A DNA stretch of 64,000 nt from Planctomycetota bacterium (lineage in GTDB: Bacteria > Planctomycetota > UBA1135 > UBA2386), in the NCBI GenBank assembly GCA_020849665.1, contig JADLFX010000050.1, positions 1 to 64,000 of the forward strand. Reading direction: 5' to 3'. Below, one piece after another: positions 39,163-50,925 of the stretch. A program made the translations under genes and the position numbers. Each line of letters opens with the position of its first letter. Position 1 is the first letter of the stretch. Below the pieces are notes generated by a model. That model was not told the origin of the DNA and made no database searches. It saw only the letters and a program-made list of their open reading frames with translations.

Positions 39163-41930
39163 CCGAGCCCGTCGAGAGCACCCTCGAGACGTTGATGGAG
39201 TCGTTCCTGGCGCGGCTCCGCGCCGGAGAGACCCCGGAACTCGAGCAGCTCGCCGGCGAGCACCCCGAACATGCCAGCGAGATCCGCGAGCTCTTCCCCG
39301 CGATCGTGGCGATGGAACGGCTGAAGGCACGGCGCGAGGCGGAGAGCGGCGGGCGCGCCAGCCTGGGTCCCCACCGCCTCGAGCGCCTCGCCGACCTGCG
39401 CCTGCTGCGCGAGATCGGCCGCGGCGGCATGGGCATCGTCTACGAGGCCGAGCAGGAGTCGCTGAGCCGGCGCGTGGCGGTGAAGGTCCTGCCCCGGCAG
39501 ATGCTGCTCGACAAGAACCGCCTCGGCCGCTTCCTGCGCGAGGCCAAGATCGCGGCCCGGCTGCACCACACGAACATCGTGCCGGTGTTCGGGACCGGGG
39601 AGCAGGACGGCTACCACTACTACGTGATGCAGTACATCCACGGCATCGGCCTGGACGTGCTGCTGGCCAGGCTGCGCGAGCGCCGCGAGCGCCACGGCGA
39701 CGACGGCGGCGAGGATGCCCTGCTCGCCGCTGCGACGCGCGCGCTGGAGCGCGATCAGCCGCCCGGGGCGCATCGCTGGGGGCACGCCGTGGCCCGGATC
39801 GGCGTGCAGGTCGCCGACGCGCTCGCGCACGCCCATGCCCAGGGGACCCTGCATCGCGACGTGAAGCCGGGCAACCTGCTGCTGGACGCGCGCGGCACCG
39901 TGTTCGTGACCGACTTCGGGCTTGCCAAGGCCCTGGAACAGGACGGCATCACGGTGTCCGGCGACGTCGTGGGCACGATCCAGTACATCGCCCCCGAGCA
40001 GCTGCACGGCCGCGTCGACGCCCGCGCCGATCTCTACAGCCTCGGGCTGGTGCTCTACGAGCTGCTCACGCTGGAGCCGGCGTTTCCGCCGGGCGACCGC
40101 GCCCAGCTGCTGGAGGCGGTGCGTGCCGGCCAGATCCGCCCGCTGCGCGGCCTGATGCCGGACGTGCCGCGCGACCTCGAGACGATCGTCCAGACCGCGA
40201 TCGCCCCCGATCCGGCGCACCGCTACCGCGACGCGGCGGCGCTGCGCGACGACCTGCAGCGCTTCCTCGACGACCGCCCGATCCTGGCCCGCCGCACCAC
40301 GGCATTGGAGCAGCTCGGCCGCTGGTGCCGCCGCAACAAGCTCCTGGCGGGGCTCACGACCAGCACGCTGCTGGCGCTCCTGAGCGCGGGGGCCGTCGGC
40401 TGGGTCGCCTACGCCACCACCACCGGCGCGCTCGAGCGCGAGGGCCAGCGCGCCAACGAGGCGCGCCGGCAGGGCGCTCGCGCCGAGAACAACCTGCTCC
40501 TCGCCCTGCGCGCGTTCGAGGACGTCTTCGATCTCGTCAGCGGTCCCGACGTCCTGCACTCGGTGCCCGACGATCCCGAGGAGGGGCAGAGCGCCGCCCT
40601 GCCATCGGTGTCGGTGTCCACCAAGGACGTCGAGCTGCTGCAACGCATCCTGCGCTTCTACGACCTGTTCATCGAGCAGAACGCCGACAACCAGGGGCTG
40701 CGGCGCGAGTCGGCCAAGGCCTACCGGCGCACCGGCGACATCCGCCAGCGCCTGGGTCAGCTCAGCGGCGCGGAAGAGGCCTATCGGCGCTCGCTGACCC
40801 TCTACCGCCAGCTCCTGGGCAGCGCGCACGCCGGCGGGGTGTACGCACTCGAGCTGGCCCTGCTGCACAACGAGCTCGGCCGCGTGCTCGCCGCGACCGG
40901 ACGCTTCGGCGACGCGCGTGCCGAGCACGAGATCGCGCGCGACCTGCTCGCGCCCGTGGCGGGCGAGGGTTCCCAGCTGCCGGCGCGCCTCGAGCTGGCG
41001 CGCACCTGGAACCTGCTCGGCACGACGCTGACCATCACCCGCTTCCGCGCGGCGACGCGCGACGAGCGCCCCACCACCCTGCCCACCTCGCTGGAAGCAC
41101 ACGCCACGGCCCTGGAGATCCTCGACGCGCTGGACGAGGCCACGCGCAACGATCCCCAGGTGCGCCTGCTCCGGGCCCGCACGCTGCGCCTCCTGGCCGC
41201 CGGGCTCCTGCGCAACCGGGTGCGCGGCGATGCGCGCCAGGAGGAGTCGCGGCTCGCGGAATCGAAACGGCGCAACGAGGAGTCCGTCGCGCTCCTGCGC
41301 GGGCTGGTGCAGGAGTTTCCGGCCAACGACCTCTACCGCTACGAGCTGGTCGAGTGCCTGAGCCTGGTGAGCACGGCTCCGTTCCTGCCGCCCCGGCGCG
41401 GGACGCCGGCGAACAGCGAGGAGCGCAGCGCGCAGCTCGCGGAGGCCGACACCCGTCTGGGCGAGGCGGTGCGGCTGGGCGAGGCGCTGCTGCGCGAGCG
41501 GCCGCTCGAGCCCGAGTACAAGGCCGCCCTGCTGCGCGCCCTGCAGCGCCTGGCCATGGTGCGGGACGCGCAGGGCCGCCCGGCCGAGTCCGTCCCGCTG
41601 ATCGAGCGCGCCGTGAGCCTCGCCGCGGAACTCCAGGCGCAGTTCCCCGGCGTTCCCGCCTACCAGATCGAGTGGTTCAACGCGCAAGGAGCCCTGGTGC
41701 GCAGCCTGGAGCGGCGCAACGAGATCGCGCCCGCGGTGGCGGCGCTCGAAACGCTCGTGGCCGCGACCCGCGAGCGCCTCGCCCAGCAGCCGGAGCCGGC
41801 CCGGCTCGGCCTCGGCTTCGTCCTCGGCCGGCACCTCGAACAGCTCGAGCGCCTGCTGCGCCAGCAGGGCGAGACCGCCAAGGCCGACGAGGTACGGCGC
41901 CAGCTGGACGAGCTGCGCCGGAGGCGCTGA
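39159..41930 (+). CDS. Membrane Ser/Thr protein kinase linked to an ECF sigma factor
   Basis: 923 residues from GTG 39159 (GTGA overlap with the sigma gene). Residues 1-80 are a charged N-terminal part. The kinase domain (about 82-370) is complete: GRGGMG loop (87-92), Lys109, HRDVKPGN with catalytic Asp234, DFG with Asp252, APEQ and DLYSLG. A transmembrane helix is at about 395-418, followed by a 500-residue outer part made of TPR-like helical repeats (for example SAKAYRRTGDIRQRLGQLSGAEEAYRRSL, LALLHNELGRVLAATGRF), possibly a sensor. An insertion of about 40 residues (about 165-205) lies between subdomains V and VIb. It probably phosphorylates its sigma partner or its anti-regulator; this is inference from family context. 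Confidence 0.95.
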   Translation: MTEPVESTLETLMESFLARLRAGETPELEQLAGEHPEHASEIRELFPAIVAMERLKARREAESGGRASLGPHRLERLADLRLLREIGRGGMGIVYEAEQESLSRRVAVKVLPRQMLLDKNRLGRFLREAKIAARLHHTNIVPVFGTGEQDGYHYYVMQYIHGIGLDVLLARLRERRERHGDDGGEDALLAAATRALERDQPPGAHRWGHAVARIGVQVADALAHAHAQGTLHRDVKPGNLLLDARGTVFVTDFGLAKALEQDGITVSGDVVGTIQYIAPEQLHGRVDARADLYSLGLVLYELLTLEPAFPPGDRAQLLEAVRAGQIRPLRGLMPDVPRDLETIVQTAIAPDPAHRYRDAAALRDDLQRFLDDRPILARRTTALEQLGRWCRRNKLLAGLTTSTLLALLSAGAVGWVAYATTTGALEREGQRANEARRQGARAENNLLLALRAFEDVFDLVSGPDVLHSVPDDPEEGQSAALPSVSVSTKDVELLQRILRFYDLFIEQNADNQGLRRESAKAYRRTGDIRQRLGQLSGAEEAYRRSLTLYRQLLGSAHAGGVYALELALLHNELGRVLAATGRFGDARAEHEIARDLLAPVAGEGSQLPARLELARTWNLLGTTLTITRFRAATRDERPTTLPTSLEAHATALEILDALDEATRNDPQVRLLRARTLRLLAAGLLRNRVRGDARQEESRLAESKRRNEESVALLRGLVQEFPANDLYRYELVECLSLVSTAPFLPPRRGTPANSEERSAQLAEADTRLGEAVRLGEALLRERPLEPEYKAALLRALQRLAMVRDAQGRPAESVPLIERAVSLAAELQAQFPGVPAYQIEWFNAQGALVRSLERRNEIAPAVAALETLVAATRERLAQQPEPARLGLGFVLGRHLEQLERLLRQQGETAKADEVRRQLDELRRRR

Positions 41931-41931
41931 G

Positions 41932-43026
41932 GTGCCGGCGCCCCGGCTGGTCCTGGTGGGTGGGTTCCTGGGCGCCGGCAAGACCACCGCGCTCGCGGCG
42001 CTGGCCCGTCTGCTGACCGCTCGCGGCGAGCGCGTCGGGGTGATCACCAACGACCAGGCCGGCGATCTGGTGGACACCGCGACGCTGGCCGGCGAGGACC
42101 TGCCCGTGGCCGAGATCGCTGGGGCGTGCTTCTGCTGCCGCTTCGACGAGCTGGTGGCCGGCGCCGGCCGGCTCCTGGGCGAGCATCGGCCCGGATGGCT
42201 GCTCGCCGAGGCGGCCGGTTCGTGCGCCGACCTGGTGGCCACCGTGCTGCGCCCGCTCCGGCGCCTGCTGCCCGGCCGCTTCCGCCTGGCGCCGTACTCG
42301 GTCCTGATCGATCCGTTCCGGGCGGGCGAGCTGCTGGGGTTGCGCCCCGGCACCCTGCCCGCGGACGTGCGCTACCTGCTGGAGCAGCAGCTCGGCGAAG
42401 CCGACCTGATCCTGCTCACCAAGACCGACTGGCTCTCCGCGCGCGACCAGATCACCCTGCAGGAAGGGATCCAGGGCCACCACCCGTTCGCGCGCGTGCT
42501 CCCGCTCTCGGCCGAGGACCCGGGCACCCATGCCGAGTGGCTGGTCACCCTGGGGACCGAGCCGGAGCGGCCTGGGCACCCCCTGGACCTCGACTACGAC
42601 CGCTACGCGCGCGCCGAGGGCGCCCTGGGCTGGGCCAACGCGAGCGTCGCCGTGCAGGCCGCCGAGCCGTTCGAATTCGGCGAGCTGGTGATGGACCTCG
42701 TCACCCTGGTCAGCGGTTCGCTCGCGCACTGCAACGCCGAGATCGCCCACGTGAAGGCGCGCTGCGGGGCCGGGGCCCGCTGGGCCCGGGCCCACGCCAC
42801 CGGCGCGGGCTCGCGGCCCGAGCTGGACGAGGACTCCGACGGCCACGCGCGCGCAGGCCTGCTCCTGCTCAACGCTCGCGCCGCCTGCGATGCCGGGCTG
42901 CTGCACCGGCTGTGCACCGATGCCCTGCTCTCGGTGCTGGCGGCACGCGGCGCCACGGGCCGGATCCTGCGCGAGCGGCACTTCGCGCCGCCGCGCCCGC
43001 GCCCCACGCACCGCGACGCGGACTGA
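41932..43026 (+). CDS. COG0523-type GTPase (CobW/YjiA/YeiR family)
   Basis: 364 residues from GTG 41932, one base after the kinase stop. The P-loop GGFLGAGKTT (about residues 10-19), CFCC (the CxCC-type metal-binding motif, near residues 64-67), a Switch-like EAAGSCADL and TKTD (G4) define the G3E/COG0523 group of metal-chaperone GTPases that deliver zinc or other metals to target proteins, or act in cofactor insertion. The C-terminal domain (about 210-340) is less conserved and Ala/Arg-rich. No zinc-regulated gene or nitrile hydratase lies nearby; its placement behind a kinase suggests co-expression, not a known partnership. Confidence 0.9.
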   Translation: MPAPRLVLVGGFLGAGKTTALAALARLLTARGERVGVITNDQAGDLVDTATLAGEDLPVAEIAGACFCCRFDELVAGAGRLLGEHRPGWLLAEAAGSCADLVATVLRPLRRLLPGRFRLAPYSVLIDPFRAGELLGLRPGTLPADVRYLLEQQLGEADLILLTKTDWLSARDQITLQEGIQGHHPFARVLPLSAEDPGTHAEWLVTLGTEPERPGHPLDLDYDRYARAEGALGWANASVAVQAAEPFEFGELVMDLVTLVSGSLAHCNAEIAHVKARCGAGARWARAHATGAGSRPELDEDSDGHARAGLLLLNARAACDAGLLHRLCTDALLSVLAARGATGRILRERHFAPPRPRPTHRDAD

Positions 43027-43030
43027 GCCT

Positions 43031-43057
43031 GCGCCGCCCCGGCGGACCGGGCGGCGC
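43031..43057. terminator. GC hairpin between convergent GTPase and atpC genes
   Basis: GCGCCGCCC pairs with GGGCGGCGC (9 base pairs) around a 9-base loop, in the 39-base gap between stop codons at 43026 and 43066. It can serve both strands. There is no T run on either side, as for the other hairpins here. Confidence 0.5.
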
Positions 43058-43065
43058 GCCGTCCG

Positions 43066-43515
43066 TCACACGTTCGCCGTGCGCTTGCCCAGGATCTGGC
43101 GCAGCATCGCGCGCTGCACGGCGGCCTGCGCGCGCAGCAGCTCCTCGCTGGGGCGATCCTCGCTGCGCACCTGGTCGAGCAGTTCACGCGCCTTCTGCTC
43201 GGCGGCGTGCGCCCGCTCGACGTCGATCTCCTCGGCCTTCTCGCCGGAGAGCACCACGAAGGTCACCGCGTTGTCGCGCACCTCGACGAAGCCGGCGGCG
43301 ACCACGAGGTCCTGCGTGCTGCCGTCGGTCCTGGTGATCCGGAGGTGGCTGCCGGACCGGGGCACCGCGGTCACCAGCGCGGCATGCCTGGGCAGGATCC
43401 CATAGCTGCCGTCGAGGCCCTGGAAGGACACCGCCCGGACCGGCCCGTCGAAGAGCGGCCGGTCCATGGTGAGCACCTTGAGGTGCATCTCGTGTGCGTG
43501 CGCGGCCTCGGCCAT
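43066..43515 (-). CDS. atpC: F-type ATP synthase subunit epsilon
   Basis: 149 residues. The N-terminal beta-sandwich is recognisable: LKVLTMDRPLFDGPVRAVSFQGLDGSYGILPRHAALVTAV matches the family's segment with GxxGILPxHAP(L)xxxL, followed by SHLRITRTDGSTQDLVVAAGFVEVRDNAVTFVV, which corresponds to the xxxGGFxEVxxNxVTVLA strand. The C-terminal helical hairpin (about 100-149) is Arg/Glu-rich, as in regulatory epsilon subunits. ATG 43515 is chosen over the nearby ATG at 43520, which is out of frame. It is the last gene of the operon, 4 bases after atpD. Confidence 0.94.
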   Translation of the reverse strand: MAEAAHAHEMHLKVLTMDRPLFDGPVRAVSFQGLDGSYGILPRHAALVTAVPRSGSHLRITRTDGSTQDLVVAAGFVEVRDNAVTFVVLSGEKAEEIDVERAHAAEQKARELLDQVRSEDRPSEELLRAQAAVQRAMLRQILGKRTANV

Positions 43516-43519
43516 GGCA

Positions 43520-45915
<2,396 letters not shown>

Positions 45916-45933
45916 GGTGCCTCGGCGCGCCGC

Positions 45934-47541
<1,608 letters not shown>

Positions 47542-47592
47542 GACCGCTCAACTCTGGGGAATCCGTAGGACAGTGCGAAAGAGGATGCAGGT

Positions 47593-48132
47593 TCAGCCGG
47601 GCAACGGCACGTCGAGGAGCTGCTTGCGCAGGTCTTCGAGCGCGGTGGCCACGGTGCCGTCGTAGAGAGTGTTGCCGATGCGCAGGCGCACGCCGCCCAG
47701 GAGCGCGGGCACCACCCGCGTGCTGAGCGTGACCTGCTTGCCGGTCAGTTCCTGGGCGATGGTGGTCAGCCGCTCCATCTGCCCCGCGTCCAGCTCCTGC
47801 GCCGACTCGGCGCAGCCCTCGGCGATGCCGCGCTCGGCCAGGATCCGCGTGCGCAGGGCGGCGAGGACCGCGGGAAGCAGTGCCTCGCGCCGGCGCTCGA
47901 CCATCACGCCGAAGAGGCCGCGCACCAGGACGTGCCGGCCGGTGCCCAGGCGCTCGAACACCCGGGCCACGGTGGGCCGGGGCGTGTCGGGGCTGGACAG
48001 CGCGCCCGCCACGTCCGCGTGTGCGAGCGCGGTCACCACCGCCTCCAGGTCGGCCAGCACGTCCTCCAGGGCGCCCTTCGGGTGCGCGGCCTGGAACAGC
48101 GCGTCGGCGTAGCGTCGGGCCTGGATCTGCAT
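47593..48132 (-). CDS. atpH: F-type ATP synthase subunit delta
   Basis: 179 residues, as usual for the peripheral-stalk delta subunit. The N-terminal six-helix domain starts MQIQARRYADALFQAA, corresponding to the family's ARxYAxALFxxA. The C-terminal part contains ELTGKQVTLSTRVVPALLGGVRLRIGNTLYDGTVATALEDLRKQL, matching the conserved (D)xxLIGGxxxxIGxxxxDgSvxxxLxxL. ATG 48132 is the conserved start. It follows atpF after 5 bases. Confidence 0.95.
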   Translation of the reverse strand: MQIQARRYADALFQAAHPKGALEDVLADLEAVVTALAHADVAGALSSPDTPRPTVARVFERLGTGRHVLVRGLFGVMVERRREALLPAVLAALRTRILAERGIAEGCAESAQELDAGQMERLTTIAQELTGKQVTLSTRVVPALLGGVRLRIGNTLYDGTVATALEDLRKQLLDVPLPG

Positions 48133-48137
48133 GGCGG

Positions 48138-48686
48138 TCAGTTCTGGCTGGTCCCGACCACGCCGGTCAGGAACTCCTGGACCATCTTGCGCTGCGCGGC
48201 GTCGTCGACCTCGCGGCCGAGGATCCGCTTCGCCGAGGCGATGGACAGGTCCACGACCTCCTTGCGGATCTCCACCAGCGCCTTCTGCTTCTCGGCCTCG
48301 ATGGTCTCGCGGGCACGGCGCAGCTGGCGGTCGGCCTCGTTCTTGGCCTCGCGCAGGGACTCCTGGCCCTGCCGCTCGGCGCGCGCCACCGCCTCCTGCA
48401 CCATGCGCTGGCTCTCGACGCGCGCCGCATCGAGTTCCTTGCGCGCCGCAGCCACCTGTTCCTCGGCCTTGCGCCGCGCCTCCTCGGCGCTGCGGATGGC
48501 GTCCTCCAGCTTCAGGTCGCGGTCGGCCAGGGCCTTGGTGATCGGCCCGTAGACGAACTTCCACATCAGCGGGAGGGCGAGCAGGAACGCGATCCAGGTC
48601 CAGATCGCGGCTCCGGGCGCGAACTCGAAGGGGTTGAAGCCCCCACCTTCGGCCGCGGCCGCCATCGTCAGGAGGTTGGCGAGCAT
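48138..48686 (-). CDS. atpF: F-type ATP synthase subunit b
   Basis: 182 residues. A single hydrophobic helix (about residues 26-46: AIWTWIAFLLALPLMWKFVYG) is followed by a long charged helix, LADRDLKLEDAIRSAEEARRKAEEQVAAARKEL, typical of the stator b subunit that dimerises and holds the F1 head. The N-terminal segment (MLANLLTMAAAAEGGG) is longer than in the E. coli protein. It follows atpE by 15 bases. Only one b-type gene is present, so the stator is a homodimer. Confidence 0.95.
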   Translation of the reverse strand: MLANLLTMAAAAEGGGFNPFEFAPGAAIWTWIAFLLALPLMWKFVYGPITKALADRDLKLEDAIRSAEEARRKAEEQVAAARKELDAARVESQRMVQEAVARAERQGQESLREAKNEADRQLRRARETIEAEKQKALVEIRKEVVDLSIASAKRILGREVDDAAQRKMVQEFLTGVVGTSQN

Positions 48687-48701
48687 GGCGGGTTCAGCGC
48701 C

Positions 48702-48977
48702 TCACTTGAGGGCGAGCAGCAGACCGACCACCACCGCGAAGAGCGTGGCACCTTCGACCAGTGCCGCCAGCAGCAGGGCGTTGCCCTTGATGGTGTCGGC
48801 GGCCTCGGGCTGCCGCGCGATGCCTTCGTTGGCGGCCGCGCCGATCTGGCCGATGCCGATGCCGGCGCCGATCACGGCGAGTCCTGCCGCGAGGCCACCA
48901 CCGATACCGGCGCCGATGTTCACCTCAGCCAGGAACGAGCTCGCGGCGAGCGCCGCATCGAGGACCATGGACAGCAT
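48702..48977 (-). CDS. atpE: F-type ATP synthase subunit c
   Basis: 91 residues, slightly longer than usual owing to an N-terminal segment (about 18 residues) that resembles a signal sequence. The hairpin has helix 1 IGAGIGGGLAAGLAVIGAGIGIGQIGAAANEGIARQPE, the conserved polar loop RQP, and helix 2 LLLAALVEGATLFAVVVGLLLALK with the ion-binding Glu in LVEG. The position after the Glu is Gly-Ala rather than Ser/Thr, which argues for proton rather than sodium coupling. It has the strongest ribosome-binding site of the operon (AGGAGA, 8 bases before the ATG), fitting the need for many copies of c per complex. Confidence 0.95.
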   Translation of the reverse strand: MLSMVLDAALAASSFLAEVNIGAGIGGGLAAGLAVIGAGIGIGQIGAAANEGIARQPEAADTIKGNALLLAALVEGATLFAVVVGLLLALK

Positions 48978-48985
48978 CGAAAAGG

Positions 48986-48991
48986 TCTCCT
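48986..48991 (-). promoter_or_regulatory. Strong ribosome-binding site of atpE
   Basis: AGGAGA (minus, 48991-48986) ends 8 bases before the atpE ATG at 48977. Other genes of the operon have weaker or no such sequence, so this site probably raises the output of the c subunit. Confidence 0.6.
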
Positions 48992-49043
48992 AGGTAACGA
49001 ATCGCTTGGGATCGAAGGGGAACGGGTCCGCCAGCCGCCGGCT

Positions 49044-49964
49044 TCAGTGCGCCGGATGACGCGCCTGGTGGACGAAGATGATGCTCAGGTAGGTGAAGAT
49101 GTAGGCCTGCAGCAGGACCACGAACGACTCGATGATGTAGATGAACGCCGCCATCGCCACCGACGGGATCGCCGTGGCCCACGCGAACACGTTCATCTCC
49201 AGCATCTTGGCGAACAGGAACACCAGCCCGATGAACGAGTAGACCACCAGGTGGCCCGCCAGCATGGTGGCGAAGAGTCGGATGGTGAGTGCGAACGGCT
49301 TCACGACGAGCCCGATCAGCTCCACCACGACCATCAGCGGGATCAGCCAGGCCGGCAGGCCGTGCGGCAGCAGGCCCTTCCAGAATTCCAGCACGCCCTG
49401 TTCCTTCATCCCGCCGACCAGCATGAACAGGAAGGTCGTGAGCGCCATCGCGCCGGTGACGAACGGCGTGGCGGTGGCGGTCGTGCTGCCCGGGAAGAGC
49501 CCGAGCACGTTCATGAAGCAGACGAAGAAGAACACGTAGACGAAGTACGGCGCGTACTTCGCCCCCTCTTCCTTCCCCATCACCTTGTAGACCATCTCGT
49601 CGCGGATCCAGTGCACCCAGCCGCGGAACACCCGCAGGACGGGCGCCGGCCGCGCCGCGGCGAAGCTGGCGTTCACGCCGGCGAAGAGCACCAGCATCAG
49701 GGCCAGCGCGATGAGCTGGAACAGGTTGACGTTGTAGAAGGTGAAGAGCTGGTTGACCTTCGGGTCGGCCGAGAGCTGGGGCGTGAAGAGCCCGTGCGGG
49801 ACCATGTGGGCGTACTGCTGGTTGAAGAAGTCCTCGGACTTCATCTGCATGGTCGGGACGGCTTTGCCCTGGTGGGCGCCGCCGGCCTGGCCCTCCTGCG
49901 CCGGCGCGCGGCCGCAGCCGAGCGCGACGAGCAGCACCAGGAGCAACGTGCGCAGCGAGGTCAT
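49044..49964 (-). CDS. atpB: F-type ATP synthase subunit a
   Basis: 306 residues. The N-terminal 25 residues (TSLRTLLLVLLVALGCGRAPAQEG) look like a cleavable or anchoring signal with a Cys; a similar extension occurs in other high-GC relatives, so the mature start is unclear. The essential arginine is in the helix ALTIRLFATMLAGHL (Arg in LTIRLF), within the proton channel; about five to six helices are present. HWIRDEMVYKVMGKE and the C-terminal AYIFTYLSIIF follow the family. ATG 49964 overlaps the stop of the AtpI-like gene by four bases (ATGA). It sits 66 bases before atpE. Confidence 0.95.
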   Translation of the reverse strand: MTSLRTLLLVLLVALGCGRAPAQEGQAGGAHQGKAVPTMQMKSEDFFNQQYAHMVPHGLFTPQLSADPKVNQLFTFYNVNLFQLIALALMLVLFAGVNASFAAARPAPVLRVFRGWVHWIRDEMVYKVMGKEEGAKYAPYFVYVFFFVCFMNVLGLFPGSTTATATPFVTGAMALTTFLFMLVGGMKEQGVLEFWKGLLPHGLPAWLIPLMVVVELIGLVVKPFALTIRLFATMLAGHLVVYSFIGLVFLFAKMLEMNVFAWATAIPSVAMAAFIYIIESFVVLLQAYIFTYLSIIFVHQARHPAH

Positions 49965-50446
49965 GGCTTGGCGGTTCGGGAGTCGGAGGGGCCGGCGGCG
50001 GTCGCAGTGCCCTGGCGCAGGGCACGCGCGAGGCAGACCGTCGAGGTCCACTGGAAGAGCAGCGCCGCGCCCGCGTACGCGAGCCCGAACGCCGCCAGGA
50101 ACTCGAATTTCATTCCCGCCGCGGACAGGGCCAGGAGCGAGATCGCCACGACCGCCATGGCCACCAGGAGTCCGCCGCTCATCGCGAGGATCAGGCGCGT
50201 GCCGGAGAGCGGATGCCCCGGGGGGGTGGCCACCGCACGCAGCTGCAGGATCAACCCGACCAGGCTGCACCCGAGCGCGAGGCCCGCGCCGCACAGCACG
50301 ACGCCGCGCGACCCGGCGGGGACGAAGCCGAGCGCGAGGCCGGCCGCGACCAGGACCAGGCCGGCCGCGATGGTCGCGATGCGCAGGCCGAGCCCCTGGC
50401 GCTCGACGCGGAGCGGCATGCCTGGGTTGGCTGTGGGAGCGGTCAT
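49961..50446 (-). CDS. AtpI-like four-helix membrane protein of the ATP synthase operon
   Basis: 161 residues with four hydrophobic helices (about 22-42, 47-68, 85-108, 113-135), short charged ends and a Gly/Ala/Thr-rich tail. Its position directly before atpB and its topology fit the AtpI/UncI protein, which helps assemble the c ring, but sequence similarity to that family is weak by eye, so the name is inference. It overlaps the atpZ stop (TGATG) by one base and the atpB start by four (ATGA), so translation is linked on both sides. Confidence 0.65.
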   Translation of the reverse strand: MTAPTANPGMPLRVERQGLGLRIATIAAGLVLVAAGLALGFVPAGSRGVVLCGAGLALGCSLVGLILQLRAVATPPGHPLSGTRLILAMSGGLLVAMAVVAISLLALSAAGMKFEFLAAFGLAYAGAALLFQWTSTVCLARALRQGTATAAGPSDSRTAKP

Positions 50447-50733
50447 CACGACTTGGCGACGGGTCCGGGCGGTGGCGGTTCGGGTGGCTCCTTGCGCGCG
50501 CCGGTGCCGGCCTTGTTCTTCCCGAAGGGCAGGAGTTCGGGCGCCAACACGCGCAGGAGATGGAGGAGACCGCCCGCAAACCCCGCAGCCAGCCCCACCA
50601 GCAGGAAGAGCGGTGAGGTGTGGAGACGAGCGTCCAGCCAGTGGCCTCCGAAGGTGAAGAGGCCGACCGTCACGACCAGCGTCAGGCCCGCACCGAGGTG
50701 GCGCGCGCCGCGATCCGTCGGGGAAGGGGGCAT
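50446..50733 (-). CDS. AtpZ-like small membrane protein
   Basis: 95 residues with two hydrophobic helices (about 13-33 and 37-60: LTLVVTVGLFTFGGHWLD, then FLLVGLAAGFAGGLLHLL) joined by a short loop. FGGHWLDARLHTSPLF resembles AtpZ, the small protein that often opens F-type operons and is thought to aid magnesium or calcium uptake or c-ring assembly. The C-terminus is Lys/Pro-rich. It is the first gene of the operon; a promoter candidate lies about 44 bases upstream (TTGCGC-17-TATGTC). The start ATG at 50733 lacks a strong ribosome-binding site. Confidence 0.72.
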   Translation of the reverse strand: MPPSPTDRGARHLGAGLTLVVTVGLFTFGGHWLDARLHTSPLFLLVGLAAGFAGGLLHLLRVLAPELLPFGKNKAGTGARKEPPEPPPPGPVAKS

Positions 50734-50776
50734 GTCTCGACGAAAGAACGTCCCCGTCCGGTGCGGGGAGGCGGGA

Positions 50777-50805
50777 GACATACGGGGGGACTCGGGCCCG
50801 CGCAA
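50777..50805 (-). promoter_or_regulatory. Promoter candidate for the ATP synthase operon
   Basis: On the minus strand TTGCGC (50805-50800), 17 bases, then TATGTC (50782-50777), about 44 bases before the first start codon. A hairpin CCCCG...CGGGG (50752-50768) lies in the leader. Both hexamers are only partial matches. Confidence 0.38.
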
Positions 50806-50912
50806 CGATTCCCTGGCGGATGCCATGCCGGTCGCCGTCGGGCCGTGGATCCGGGTCCGGATCCGCAGCCGTACTTCCCCTAGCGGGGTGCGGCATGCGT
50901 TGCCGCGCGACC

Positions 50913-50920
50913 AAGGAGGA
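50913..50920 (+). promoter_or_regulatory. Strong ribosome-binding site of an exported protein gene
   Basis: AAGGAGGA ends 5 bases before the ATG at 50926, the best match to the 16S rRNA tail in the window. It decides the start of this gene and shows that strong Shine-Dalgarno sequences are used here, though rarely. The sequence CCCCTAGCGGGG (50877-50888) upstream could form a small hairpin. Confidence 0.7.
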
Positions 50921-50925
50921 CCACG

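Noticed and set aside
39084-42353. A 1089-codon minus-strand frame opposite the kinase gene
   Set aside because: It has no domain pattern and covers a well-supported kinase and part of the GTPase gene on the other strand.
48702-48977. A sodium-coupled ATP synthase c subunit
   Set aside because: The position after the ion-binding Glu is Gly-Ala and not Ser/Thr, and helix 1 lacks the combination expected for sodium binding.
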